The notes beneath the pieces are model-generated. The model saw only the letters and a program-made list of their open reading frames with translations, ran no database searches and had not been told where the DNA came from. A program made the position numbers and the translations under genes. From Chitinophagales bacterium (GTDB lineage: Bacteria; Bacteroidota; Bacteroidia; Chitinophagales; JADIYW01), in contig JAGNZZ010000021.1 of assembly GCA_017984135.1 (NCBI GenBank), positions 1 to 40,632 of the forward strand: a DNA stretch of 40,632 bases, in the 5' to 3' direction. Every line of letters begins with the position of its first letter. Position 1 is the stretch's first letter. Shown one piece after another: positions 24,268-33,704 of the stretch.

Positions 24268-25923
24268 ATGAATAAAAAAATGGAAGAAAATAAGTCATTA
24301 AATTTTATTGAAGAAATAATTTCAAACGATTTGAAAGAAGGAAAATATACTTCTATTCTTACCCGTTTTCCGCCCGAACCGAATGGCTATCTACACATGG
24401 GTCATGCGGCTTCTATATGTTTAAATTTTGGTGTGGCACAAAATTTTGGAGGCAATACTAATTTGCGTTTCGATGACACCAATCCGGTAACGGAAGATAC
24501 AGAATATGTAGAAAGCATACAACAAGACGTGAAATGGTTGGGTTTTGATTGGGCAAATATTTATTATGCCAGCGACTATTTCGATACATTATATAATTTT
24601 GCCGTACAACTTATCCAACAAGGCGATGCCTATGTGTGTGATTTAAGTGCAGAAAATATTGCACAACAAAAAGGTACGCCTACCGAAGCAGGTACCAACT
24701 CACCTTATAGAAACAGAAGTGTAGATGAAAATTTAAATTTATTTGCTCGCATGAAAGCCGGCGAATTTAAAGAAGGTGACAAAACATTGCGTGCAAAAAT
24801 TGACATGACTTCTTCCAATATGCTGATGCGTGATCCATTATTATACAGAATTAAATTTGCGCATCACCATCGTACCGGCGACAAATGGTGTATTTATCCA
24901 ATGTATGATTTTGCACATGGCCAAAGCGATTCTATTGAAAAAATTACACATTCAATTTGTACTTTAGAATTTGTGCCACATAGAGAAGTATATGATTGGC
25001 TGATTCAAAAATTAGGCATTTATCCATCCAAGCAATATGAATTTGCACGTGTAAATGTGAATTACACGGTGATGAGCAAGCGCAAGCTGAAACAATTAGT
25101 GGAGGAACAACATGTAAATGGTTGGGACGACCCAAGAATGCCTACTATTTCGGGCATGCGACGACGAGGAATTACTCCAACTGCCATCCGAAATTTTTGT
25201 GAAAAAGCCGGCATCGCTAAACGAGAAAAAATTAATGAATTTTCATTGTTAGAATTTTGTACTCGCGAAGATTTGAATAAAATTTCATTAAGAAGAATGG
25301 TTGTTTTTAATCCAATTAAAGTGGTGATAGCTAATTTGGAAAATGTGATTGAATTAAGCATAGAAAATAATCCTGAAAATGAGTTGGATGGAAAACGAAG
25401 TGTTCTTTTTACCAAAGAAATTTTTATTGAAAAAGATGATTTTGTGGAAACACCTCAAAAGAAAGTTTTTAAAATGGAAGTTGGACAATCCATTCGTTTA
25501 AAAGGTGCTTTTATTGTTACTTGTAATGACGTTGTGAAAGATGCAGACGGAAACATTACTGCAATACATTGTACGTATCATGCCAACAGCCAAAGTGGCA
25601 TGGATACATCAGGCATTAAAGTGCAAGGCACGTTACATTGGGTAAGTGCTACTCATGCTATTTCTGTTGAAATTCGAGAATACGACCGACTGTTTAAAGT
25701 TGAAAATCCATCAGATGAAGAAGGTGATTTTAAATCATACATTAATGAAGAAAGTTTGAAAATTATTTCTAATGCTGTTGCCGAACCGACATTGAAAGAG
25801 GCAACATTAGAACATCATTTTCAGTTTTTGCGAAAAGGCTATTTTTATTTAGATAAAGATTCTACGCCAACTAAGTTGATATTTAATAAAACTGTAGGCT
25901 TAAAAGACCATTGGTCGAAGTAA
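24268..25923 (+). CDS. glnS: Glutaminyl-tRNA synthetase
   Basis: Charges tRNA-Gln directly with glutamine. Residues 34-50 hold RFPPEPNGYLHMGHAAS with HMGH as the HIGH motif; the PEPNG form, rather than PSPTG of GltX, marks it as GlnS. The KMSKS motif is VMSKRKL, followed by RRRGITPTAIRNFCEKAG, and the rest is the two beta-barrel anticodon-binding domain. The 551-aa length is normal. The first Met could be residue 1 or 5. GlnS is of eukaryotic descent and scattered in bacteria. A terminator stem overlaps the stop codon. Confidence 0.97.
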   Translation: MNKKMEENKSLNFIEEIISNDLKEGKYTSILTRFPPEPNGYLHMGHAASICLNFGVAQNFGGNTNLRFDDTNPVTEDTEYVESIQQDVKWLGFDWANIYYASDYFDTLYNFAVQLIQQGDAYVCDLSAENIAQQKGTPTEAGTNSPYRNRSVDENLNLFARMKAGEFKEGDKTLRAKIDMTSSNMLMRDPLLYRIKFAHHHRTGDKWCIYPMYDFAHGQSDSIEKITHSICTLEFVPHREVYDWLIQKLGIYPSKQYEFARVNVNYTVMSKRKLKQLVEEQHVNGWDDPRMPTISGMRRRGITPTAIRNFCEKAGIAKREKINEFSLLEFCTREDLNKISLRRMVVFNPIKVVIANLENVIELSIENNPENELDGKRSVLFTKEIFIEKDDFVETPQKKVFKMEVGQSIRLKGAFIVTCNDVVKDADGNITAIHCTYHANSQSGMDTSGIKVQGTLHWVSATHAISVEIREYDRLFKVENPSDEEGDFKSYINEESLKIISNAVAEPTLKEATLEHHFQFLRKGYFYLDKDSTPTKLIFNKTVGLKDHWSK

Positions 25924-25939
25924 AACTTTGACCAATTTT
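25910..25939 (+). terminator. Terminator hairpin overlapping the end of glnS
   Basis: ATTGGTC (25910-25916) pairs with GACCAAT (25930-25936), and AAG with CTT inside it, followed by TTTTA. The stop codon of glnS lies in the loop. It also separates glnS from the convergent SnoaL gene. Confidence 0.7.
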
Positions 25940-25973
25940 AAGAAGCATTTAAGCTTGTTTCTGTTCATTATTT

Positions 25974-26327
25974 TTAATAATAAAATTGCTCTGAAATAAT
26001 TTTTCCATCTCGAACTTCATACATGCCAATTTCTTCAAAAATTTGTCTGGAACCACCTTTAGGTGTAAAATCCATCGTCATAAAACTGGTGAAGTAATTG
26101 CCTGCCACACGTGGCTTTTCAGTAGTTCCGCCATGCATAGCTTCTATGCTTTCGTTAAATTTTTTGCCTTTTTCATGTATGGCTACCATGCCAAGTGCGT
26201 CTTCCCAATTGTAACCTGGCGTTTCTTTGCTTACGCAGTTATTAGAATATAATTCATCATAAATTTTATCGAATGCACCTATTTGCATGTATTCATAAAA
26301 TTTGTCGGCTACTTCTTGAGTTGTCAT
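25974..26327 (-). CDS. SnoaL-like (NTF2-fold) protein
   Basis: A 117-aa single-domain protein. MTTQEVADKFYEYMQIGAFDKIYDELYS is the usual first helix-turn of the NTF2-like fold, and the end FEEIGMYEVRDGKIISEQFYY gives the last beta strands typical of SnoaL-like proteins. The pocket Trp/Tyr (GYNWEDAL) and the MHGGTTEKPRVAG loop are seen, but no known catalytic set is identified. It is cytoplasmic and monocistronic. Members range from polyketide cyclases to ligand-binding proteins of unknown role; no substrate can be named. Confidence 0.78.
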   Translation of the reverse strand: MTTQEVADKFYEYMQIGAFDKIYDELYSNNCVSKETPGYNWEDALGMVAIHEKGKKFNESIEAMHGGTTEKPRVAGNYFTSFMTMDFTPKGGSRQIFEEIGMYEVRDGKIISEQFYY

Positions 26328-26405
26328 TGTTTGGTTGTTTTAATGAAATTAAATTTAAATAATAAGTACCATTTTCAATATTAATGTTACAACGAACGAT
26401 ATTTT

Positions 26406-27650
26406 TTATCCAAAAAAGATATAGCAAACAACAATACTCAGAATAATGCTCACCAATTCAGCAAATAGGCTGGTTGCCACAACGTATCGTGTTTTTTTAA
26501 TAGCAACTGCTCCAAAGTAAACAGCTAACACATAAAAAGTGGTATCATGGCTGCCATTGAATATTCCGGCTAAACGACCGGCAAAGCTATCGGCTCCTAA
26601 ACCGCCTTCTTCAATTGGTTTTATCAAATCTACCATTAAACCACGCGCACCACTTCCACTAAAAGGTTTCATTATGGCAACAGGTAATGCATCTACAAAT
26701 TGAGTATCTAATCCCAAATGGGTAAAACAATATGCAATGCCATGTGTAATGATTTCCATGCCACCACAAGCTCTAAAAATGCCAATACCAACTAGCATGG
26801 CTACTAAATATGGAATGATTTTAATGGTAATGTCAAAGCCTTCTTTAGCACCATCAATAAACGATTCATAAACATTTACTTTTTTAAAAAACGCAAACGC
26901 AATAAAGGTGATAATAACAGAAAAGATAATGAATCCGCCAATAATATTGCTGGCTATTTCCATTTTTTCTTTAGGCATTGTACTGAATAAATAGGTCAAA
27001 CCACCAATAAAACCTATTATTCCAAGCACCCAAGTAGTGAGTACAAAATCCCATTTTATTTTTTGAATAAAAGTGCAAAGTATTAATCCTGAAATCATTC
27101 CACCATAGGTGGCAATGAGCAATGGAAGAAAAATATCGGTAGGATTGGCTGCGCCGGCAGTGGCACGAAATGCAATAATACTTACAGGAATAATGGTGAA
27201 ACCTGCAGTATTCAATGTCAAGAACATAATCATTGAATTGGATGCTTGTTCTTTATTTGGATTAATGTCTTGTAATTCTTTCATAGCTTTCAAGCCCAAT
27301 GGTGTTGCAGCATTATCCAAGCCTAGCATATTAGCAGAATAATTCATAAGTATGCTTCCCATTGCTGGATGCTCTTTTGGAATTTCGGGAAATAACCTTG
27401 AAAAAAATGGACTGATTAATTTAGAAAATATTCGGATAGCGCCACCATTTTCACCCACTTTCATAATGCCCAACCAAAAACACATGACGCCGGTTAATCC
27501 TAATGATATTTCAAATGCTGTTTTAGAAGAATCTGTAATGGCATTAATGGTAGTGGACATAACGGTTGTGTCGCCTAGAACAATAAGCTTAAACAGAACA
27601 ATTATAAAAGATATAATGAAGAATAAAATCCAAATATAGTTGAGTATCAT
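26406..27650 (-). CDS. Fused SpmA-SpmB nucleoside-recognition (Gate) domain membrane protein
   Basis: A 414-aa inner-membrane protein with about 10 hydrophobic segments. The first half (SLGLTGVMCFWLGIMKVGE to NAATPLGLKAMKELQ) matches spore maturation protein A. The second half (YESFIDGAKEGFDITIKIIPYLVAMLVGIGIFRACG to FNGSHDTTFYVLAVYFG) matches protein B. In Bacillus these are two genes; in Bacteroidota a single fused protein is usual. Each half has a nucleoside-recognition/Gate domain as found in transporters. The organism is not expected to sporulate, so the role is probably transport-related and unknown. It stands divergent from smpB. Confidence 0.88.
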   Translation of the reverse strand: MILNYIWILFFIISFIIVLFKLIVLGDTTVMSTTINAITDSSKTAFEISLGLTGVMCFWLGIMKVGENGGAIRIFSKLISPFFSRLFPEIPKEHPAMGSILMNYSANMLGLDNAATPLGLKAMKELQDINPNKEQASNSMIMFLTLNTAGFTIIPVSIIAFRATAGAANPTDIFLPLLIATYGGMISGLILCTFIQKIKWDFVLTTWVLGIIGFIGGLTYLFSTMPKEKMEIASNIIGGFIIFSVIITFIAFAFFKKVNVYESFIDGAKEGFDITIKIIPYLVAMLVGIGIFRACGGMEIITHGIAYCFTHLGLDTQFVDALPVAIMKPFSGSGARGLMVDLIKPIEEGGLGADSFAGRLAGIFNGSHDTTFYVLAVYFGAVAIKKTRYVVATSLFAELVSIILSIVVCYIFFG

Positions 27651-27718
27651 GTGATGGAATTTGTATGTTACAATGTACGAATTTAATTTTCTTATTCGTT
27701 AATTCCGCAATTAATCAA

Positions 27719-27726
27719 TAAATTTG
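27719..27726 (+). promoter_or_regulatory. -7 promoter element immediately before smpB
   Basis: TAAATTTG fits TAnnTTTG and ends 4 nt before the GTG start of smpB. Its first three bases are an in-frame TAA, so no start can lie farther upstream. The transcript would be leaderless or nearly so. No clear -33 TTTG. Confidence 0.5.
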
Positions 27727-27730
27727 CAAG

Positions 27731-28198
27731 GTGAACAAGAAATTTGAATTACCAGAAATAGTAAATAGAAAGGCAAAGTTTAATTACGAATTTTTAGAGT
27801 CGTTTAAAGCTGGTATGGTGCTTACAGGAACGGAAATAAAATCGGTGAAAGAAGGAAAAGTAAACATGGGCGATAGCTTTTGTTATTTTAGAAATAGCGA
27901 ATTATGGTTGAAAAGCTTGCATATTTCTGTATATAAAAATGGAAGCTACGCTAATCATGAACCAATGCGTTTACGCAAATTATTATTGACCAAAAAAGAA
28001 ATTAAGCGCCTAGAAAATAAAATTAAAGAAAAAGGATTAACGATTATCCCGTATAAAATTTTCTTTTCAGAACGTGGTATTGCCAAAATTGAAATTGTTT
28101 TAGCAAGAGGCAAAAAATCATTCGATAAACGTGAAACGATTAAAGAACGCGATACTCAAAAAGAAATTCAACGCGTAAAAAAGTCAATACGCTATTAA
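27731..28198 (+). CDS. smpB: SsrA-binding protein SmpB
   Basis: Binds tmRNA and brings it to stalled ribosomes for trans-translation. The 155-aa sequence carries the family core: VNRKAKFNYEFLESFKAGMVL, TGTEIKSVKEGKVNMGDSF, KLLLTKKEIKRLE and RGIAKIEIVLARGKKSFDKRETIKERD. The basic tail continues to SIRY. The start is GTG: an in-frame TAA nine bases upstream rules out anything longer, and the next Met would delete the conserved first strand. The tmRNA gene is not in the window. Confidence 0.96.
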   Translation: MNKKFELPEIVNRKAKFNYEFLESFKAGMVLTGTEIKSVKEGKVNMGDSFCYFRNSELWLKSLHISVYKNGSYANHEPMRLRKLLLTKKEIKRLENKIKEKGLTIIPYKIFFSERGIAKIEIVLARGKKSFDKRETIKERDTQKEIQRVKKSIRY

Positions 28199-28251
28199 AT
28201 CTACGTGTTAGCTTGTATTCAACGTTTCAATTTTAATCGTTATATTTATTT

Positions 28252-28794
28252 ATGAAACGGATATTTTCTTTTTACGTATTACTAACCACTTATTATTTGT
28301 ACGCAGATGTACCTGGCAATAAACCACGGCCTAGTTATGATGTAAAGATTTCAGGACTCAACCAATACAATAATCATGTGTTTTTTGTTCAAGATAATCA
28401 TGTTGTTTCAGAATTAACAGATAGTAGCAAAAGCATTCATGTGCCAGGCGGTTATGGTGCTCCAAAATGTATAAAAGTTTGGGCAATAAATAAAAATAAC
28501 TTTGTGCATACAGATACACTGTTTTTTTGCAGTGGCGATTCAAAAAATTCAAAAATTATAATAGTAAACATACACAATCGTCATTTGTCTTATACAACAG
28601 ATGCAATAAAAGGAAAAAATCAAAATATCATTCCATTTTATACCATAAGGAATAATAAGGATGATGATATTCAGATCAATAAAATTAAGACTATCATGTA
28701 TTTAATTTCAGGATTAAGTCTTTTAATTTTAACAGTATTGATGTTTTTTATTAGGAAAAATAATAAGGAACAAGAACTTCAAAGAAGTATATGA
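28252..28794 (+). CDS. Exported single-pass membrane protein, first gene of the overlapping operon
   Basis: 180 aa. The signal peptide ends near Ala18 (YLYA, then DVPGNKPRPSYD). An extracytoplasmic domain of about 125 residues follows, with two cysteines 20 positions apart in KCIKVW...LFFC. One transmembrane helix near the C terminus (about 147-168) and a short basic/polar cytoplasmic tail complete it. A diverged paralogue is encoded at 29100-29654 with the same topology and identical cysteine spacing. I recall similar ADVP-starting proteins in other Bacteroidota but no described function. The stop overlaps the next start as ATGA. A weak promoter-like TATATTTA (28241-28248) lies just upstream. 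Confidence 0.78.
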   Translation: MKRIFSFYVLLTTYYLYADVPGNKPRPSYDVKISGLNQYNNHVFFVQDNHVVSELTDSSKSIHVPGGYGAPKCIKVWAINKNNFVHTDTLFFCSGDSKNSKIIIVNIHNRHLSYTTDAIKGKNQNIIPFYTIRNNKDDDIQINKIKTIMYLISGLSLLILTVLMFFIRKNNKEQELQRSI

Positions 28795-28937
28795 GAAATC
28801 TGCCCATTTTGTTAGATGCTGTTTCGCCAATAGTTTTAGTTATTCCTTTTGTAATTTTATTAGGAGTGATATCAATTTCTACATTTCTCATTCTTTGGCT
28901 AATTGCGTATATTCGAAAAAGAAAGTCTAGAAAATGA
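28791..28937 (+). CDS. 48-residue single-pass membrane protein
   Basis: A small open frame starting MRNLPILLDAVSPIVLVIPF, almost wholly one hydrophobic segment (residues 12-40), and ending in a strongly basic tail IRKRKSRK. That topology places the tail in the cytoplasm. Support for it being a gene is positional: its ATG overlaps the previous stop (ATGA) and its own stop overlaps the next ATG (again ATGA), so it fills the gap exactly. Translation is presumably coupled in both directions. Function unknown; it could be an assembly partner for the neighbouring membrane proteins. Confidence 0.72.
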   Translation: MRNLPILLDAVSPIVLVIPFVILLGVISISTFLILWLIAYIRKRKSRK

Positions 28938-29131
28938 AAAAATCAATCTTATTCTATTCCTTGTTTTTGTTATTGCAAATTTGCTTTGCAGATATTCCTA
29001 TTGATAAAAACGGAAACAACATCACTGAACTTACATACTTTAATTATTTGCCTTTGGTTTTAGGTATATTAGGTGCATTAGGAATTTTAATATTTATGTA
29101 TGTTTACAAGAAAGAAAATATTAATAGGTAG
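28934..29131 (+). CDS. 65-residue exported membrane protein
   Basis: The signal peptide ends near Ala19 (QICFA, then DIPIDKNGNNITE). A very short extracytoplasmic segment and one transmembrane helix (about 38-58, LPLVLGILGALGILIFMYVY) are followed by a charged tail. The mature N terminus A-D-I-P mirrors A-D-V-P and A-N-M-P of the two larger proteins in the same operon. It starts inside the previous stop codon and overlaps the next gene by 32 bp. No family recognised. Confidence 0.7.
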   Translation: MKKSILFYSLFLLLQICFADIPIDKNGNNITELTYFNYLPLVLGILGALGILIFMYVYKKENINR

Positions 29132-29654
29132 AAGTATATTATTGTTTTGGCTTCTTTTTTTTACTATTCAATTAAAGGCAAATATGCCACCACCAAAATA
29201 TTTTAGTAACACAACATATCATTTTACAAATATCAATACATTTGCTCAATGCACTTTTTACATAAAAAATATTCAAACAAAGAAGGTAAAGAAAATCAAA
29301 CAAGATGATATTGTTGTGATATCAAAGAGCAGCTCGCAAAAATGCTTAGAAGTCTGGTGTGTAAATAAGAAAACCAGAAATAAATCAAACACAATTTTAT
29401 TATGCATAAAATCAGGTTACCAAGATGCAGTTGAGAGTGATTGTCAAAGAGGAATAGAATTTGATTTAGAAGACAATAAGCTTACATATACTCACAAAGA
29501 ATACAAAGAAAAGAAAGAAAATAACGTTCCGCTATTTTATATTACAAATAAAAATTTGTCTAATAATTTCGCAGTAATCTGTTCTTTTGCAGCTCTTTTT
29601 ATTTTTACCTTTTTTTATTTTTTAAAATCAAGGAAAATGAAATTACATGTTTAA
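29100..29654 (+). CDS. Exported single-pass membrane protein, paralogue of the operon's first gene
   Basis: 184 aa. A basic n-region (MFTRKKILIGR) and a hydrophobic core end near Ala27 (QLKA, then NMPPPKYF). The extracytoplasmic domain contains KCLEVW...ILLC with 19 residues between the cysteines, exactly as in the first gene. It also has LTYTHKEYKEKKENNVPLFYITN, matching LSYTTDAIKGKNQNIIPFYTIRN there. The C-terminal transmembrane helix covers about 155-175. The upstream overlap of 32 bp is longer than elsewhere in the operon, but no later start would preserve the signal peptide. Function unknown. Confidence 0.75.
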   Translation: MFTRKKILIGRSILLFWLLFFTIQLKANMPPPKYFSNTTYHFTNINTFAQCTFYIKNIQTKKVKKIKQDDIVVISKSSSQKCLEVWCVNKKTRNKSNTILLCIKSGYQDAVESDCQRGIEFDLEDNKLTYTHKEYKEKKENNVPLFYITNKNLSNNFAVICSFAALFIFTFFYFLKSRKMKLHV

Positions 29655-29955
29655 GTATTTATTATTGACTATGCTTATTGAGATTCCAATTTACTTTTTA
29701 TTTGACCGAAATAGAATGTATTTTTCCATATTGATTTTAATACTCGCAAATTGTTTTACATGGCCATTGCTGAATATTTTATTTCAAACCACACAAATAC
29801 ATTTATTAATTTTAGAAAGTGGCGTTACGTTAGCAGAAGCATTTATTATTTATTTTTTTTTAGAGCAGAAGTTTTCAAGAGCATTACTTATTTCATTTGT
29901 GCAAAACAGTGTTACTACTTTCTTAGGTATTTGGATTAATCATATTAAATTGTGA
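29647..29955 (+). CDS. Small polytopic membrane protein (about 3 helices)
   Basis: 102 aa, nearly all hydrophobic: helices at about 3-18, 24-46 and 55-72, with a fourth possible at 80-97. A few charged residues fall between them (FDRNRM, LEQKFSR). It overlaps the preceding gene by 8 bp and the following one by 4 bp (GTGA). It may be a membrane partner of the adjacent transporter-like protein. No named family recognised. Confidence 0.68.
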   Translation: MFKYLLLTMLIEIPIYFLFDRNRMYFSILILILANCFTWPLLNILFQTTQIHLLILESGVTLAEAFIIYFFLEQKFSRALLISFVQNSVTTFLGIWINHIKL

Positions 29956-30989
29956 GTAATAAATATAAAATAGCAGTTTTGTTTGGTGCATCACACGGCA
30001 TTAATGATTTTATTGCCGGTTATCTGTTGTCGAATATGTCTGCAAATTCTACAAATTGGCAACTTAATTCTATTTCTTTTTTGGTATATAGTATTGTTGC
30101 TTTCGGCGGACAATTACCAGCAGGTATTATTGTTGATAAATCAAAAAAGATTAAATTATTTTCTTTGATTTCCTTATCGTTAATGCTCTTTGCTATTGCA
30201 TTTTCTTATGTAAATATTTTCGTAGCAATTTTATTAAGCGGTATAGCGTCTGCATTTATACATGTATGTGGTGGCGCAGCATGTTATGTATCAGATAACA
30301 AAAGTTCTACTTTGGCTGGTATCTTCACTTCACCTGGCGTGGTTGGTTTAATTCTTGGCGGCATAATTGGAACAATGCAATTTCATTTCTTCTTTGTATT
30401 TGCATTTGTGTTAATAGCAATACTATTTTTTCTAATAAAAATTAAAATTCCATCTTATTCTGCCATTCCAGAAACTAAAAATGAATCGCTTTTGGATACA
30501 CACGATTTTTTCATGTTGATATTATTACTGGCAATTACATTTCGTTCGCTGTTTTGGAATATTGCACACATGATGTGTTTTGAAAATAATGAATGGTTAC
30601 TTGGTATTGCTTTTTCTGCATTTACGGGTAAATTAATTGGTGGATACATTTCTGACAAAGTGGATTGGAGAAAATTTGTTTTTGTAACGCTTATTTTTTC
30701 AACAATTTTATTAAATATTGGTAAGAATTATCTTCCTGTTTTTTGCATTGGTGTTGCACTCTTGCAAAGTGCAGTACCAATTACATTAGTATTGATGCAA
30801 AATTATATGCAAAAAAATCCGGCAACTGCTGCCGGACTATCACTTGGTGTGGCAATTGCTTTAGCTGGATTGCCTACATACCTTAATCAGTTCAGGCTTA
30901 TACAAGATAACAAAACATTTCTGTTGCTATTAAGTATAGCCTACATCTTTTCTAATTGTTGGGTAATTAAAAAGTACAAATTGCTATAA
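29952..30989 (+). CDS. MFS-like transporter, last gene of the overlapping operon
   Basis: 345 aa with about 10-11 hydrophobic helices, starting at GTG inside the previous stop codon. GASHGINDFIAGYLLS at the N terminus, PAGIIVDKSKKIKLFS (an A-motif-like loop after helix 2) and GKLIGGYISDKVDWRKF (the second-half equivalent) are typical of major facilitator proteins. It is shorter than the usual ~400 aa. The first helix with HGINDF resembles fosmidomycin-resistance-type MFS proteins, but the substrate cannot be inferred. The gene ends 7 bp from a convergent gene, with no terminator visible. Confidence 0.75.
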   Translation: MSNKYKIAVLFGASHGINDFIAGYLLSNMSANSTNWQLNSISFLVYSIVAFGGQLPAGIIVDKSKKIKLFSLISLSLMLFAIAFSYVNIFVAILLSGIASAFIHVCGGAACYVSDNKSSTLAGIFTSPGVVGLILGGIIGTMQFHFFFVFAFVLIAILFFLIKIKIPSYSAIPETKNESLLDTHDFFMLILLLAITFRSLFWNIAHMMCFENNEWLLGIAFSAFTGKLIGGYISDKVDWRKFVFVTLIFSTILLNIGKNYLPVFCIGVALLQSAVPITLVLMQNYMQKNPATAAGLSLGVAIALAGLPTYLNQFRLIQDNKTFLLLLSIAYIFSNCWVIKKYKLL

Positions 30990-30996
30990 GCATTTT

Positions 30997-31383
30997 TTAA
31001 TTCAATTCAGCTTCTAAATCTGTTTTATGGAATACTAAAATGCTGATACAGCAGAATAGTACTACAATTGCTGATGCAAACATCAGACCACCATCATTCA
31101 AAATATTCACTTCTCCGATGGTTAAGTGCATGCAAATAGCACCAAACATCATTAGTGAACCTAAAATAGCACCTCGCCAAGCTGTTTTTTGAACTAATAA
31201 TAAAGCGATAGCAATACACTCCAAAATGGCAACGCCATATCTGCCGGCAGGTTCCATGCCAATTAATTGGAAAGTGTAAATAGACGCTTCGGCTGAAGTG
31301 AATTTCATAAATGCAGAGTAAGCAAAAATACCTGCAGCAATAAGTCGGGTTCCTATGTCTATTAATTTAATTTCGTTTTTCAT
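30997..31383 (-). CDS. DoxX-like membrane protein
   Basis: 128 aa from the Met at 31383 (MKNEIKLIDIGTRLIAAGIFAYSAFMKF); the frame extends to 31416 with less typical sequence. Four hydrophobic helices and the motif AYSAFMKFTSAEASIYTFQLIGMEPAGRYG-like order (helix, Lys-Phe, short loop, second helix) suit the DoxX/MauE family. Family members have been tied to quinone or redox processes, but most, including this type, are uncharacterised. A cluster of acidic residues forms the C terminus. Confidence 0.75.
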   Translation of the reverse strand: MKNEIKLIDIGTRLIAAGIFAYSAFMKFTSAEASIYTFQLIGMEPAGRYGVAILECIAIALLLVQKTAWRGAILGSLMMFGAICMHLTIGEVNILNDGGLMFASAIVVLFCCISILVFHKTDLEAELN

Positions 31384-31523
31384 AGACATAAATTTTATAA
31401 ACTCAAAATAGCTCAAACCAACATATTTGTCAATATTTTAATACGTGTTTTTGAAATCAAATTAGTATTTGGTGCTTTTTTAGGATTATTCGGTATGAAT
31501 TTATGGCACCAAGGAATATTTAT

Positions 31524-31560
31524 AAAAAAAAGAGAAACTATTCGTAGATAGCTTCTCTTT
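31524..31560 (-). terminator. Rho-independent terminator of atpD-atpC
   Basis: AAAGAGAA (31529-31536) pairs with TTCTCTTT (31553-31560), with CTAT/ATAG stacked inside after one mismatch. On the minus strand it is followed by a T run (31528-31524). It lies 21 bp after the atpC stop. Confidence 0.88.
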
Positions 31561-31581
31561 AGTTATTAGATAAAAGGAATA

Positions 31582-31833
31582 TTATTTTTCGACGATGATT
31601 CCTTCCGTTAAAACAGAAACATTGTTTTTTAATACTTCTACAATTCCACTTTTTAAGTTGAATTCTTGCTTTCCAGAATTTGTTTTAATGCGAACAATTC
31701 CATCTTTAAGAGAAGCAATTAAAGGCGCATGATTATTTAAAATTTCAAATTTGCCATCAATGCCATTTAATTGAACCGATTCGGCTTCGCCAGAAAAGAT
31801 ATTTGCTTCTGGAGTAAGTATGTTTAAGTTCAT
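31582..31833 (-). CDS. atpC: ATP synthase F1 epsilon subunit, short form
   Basis: Central-stalk subunit linking F1 to the c-ring. At 83 aa it contains only the N-terminal beta-sandwich (LNILTPEANIFSGEAESVQLNG, FEILNNHAPLIASLKDG, FNLKSGIVEVLKNNVSVLTEG). The two-helix C-terminal domain that inhibits ATP hydrolysis in many bacteria (E. coli epsilon is about 139 aa) is missing. The gene ends cleanly and is followed by a terminator, so this is a natural short form, as known from Bacteroidota, not truncation. It lies 51 bp after atpD. Confidence 0.93.
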   Translation of the reverse strand: MNLNILTPEANIFSGEAESVQLNGIDGKFEILNNHAPLIASLKDGIVRIKTNSGKQEFNLKSGIVEVLKNNVSVLTEGIIVEK

Positions 31834-31884
31834 GCGTTTATTTTTAAAAATAGAAAATTTTAAAAAAATGAATTAATTAGTACA

Positions 31885-33704
<1,820 letters not shown>

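Noticed and set aside
26406..27650. Sporulation function of the SpmA/SpmB protein
   Set aside because: The name comes from Bacillus. Nothing else in the window is sporulation-related and the phylum does not form endospores.
28241..28248. TATATTTA as promoter of the six-gene operon
   Set aside because: The final base of the TAnnTTTG box is wrong, no -33 box is at the right distance, and the ATG follows after 3 nt. Cotranscription with smpB is equally likely.
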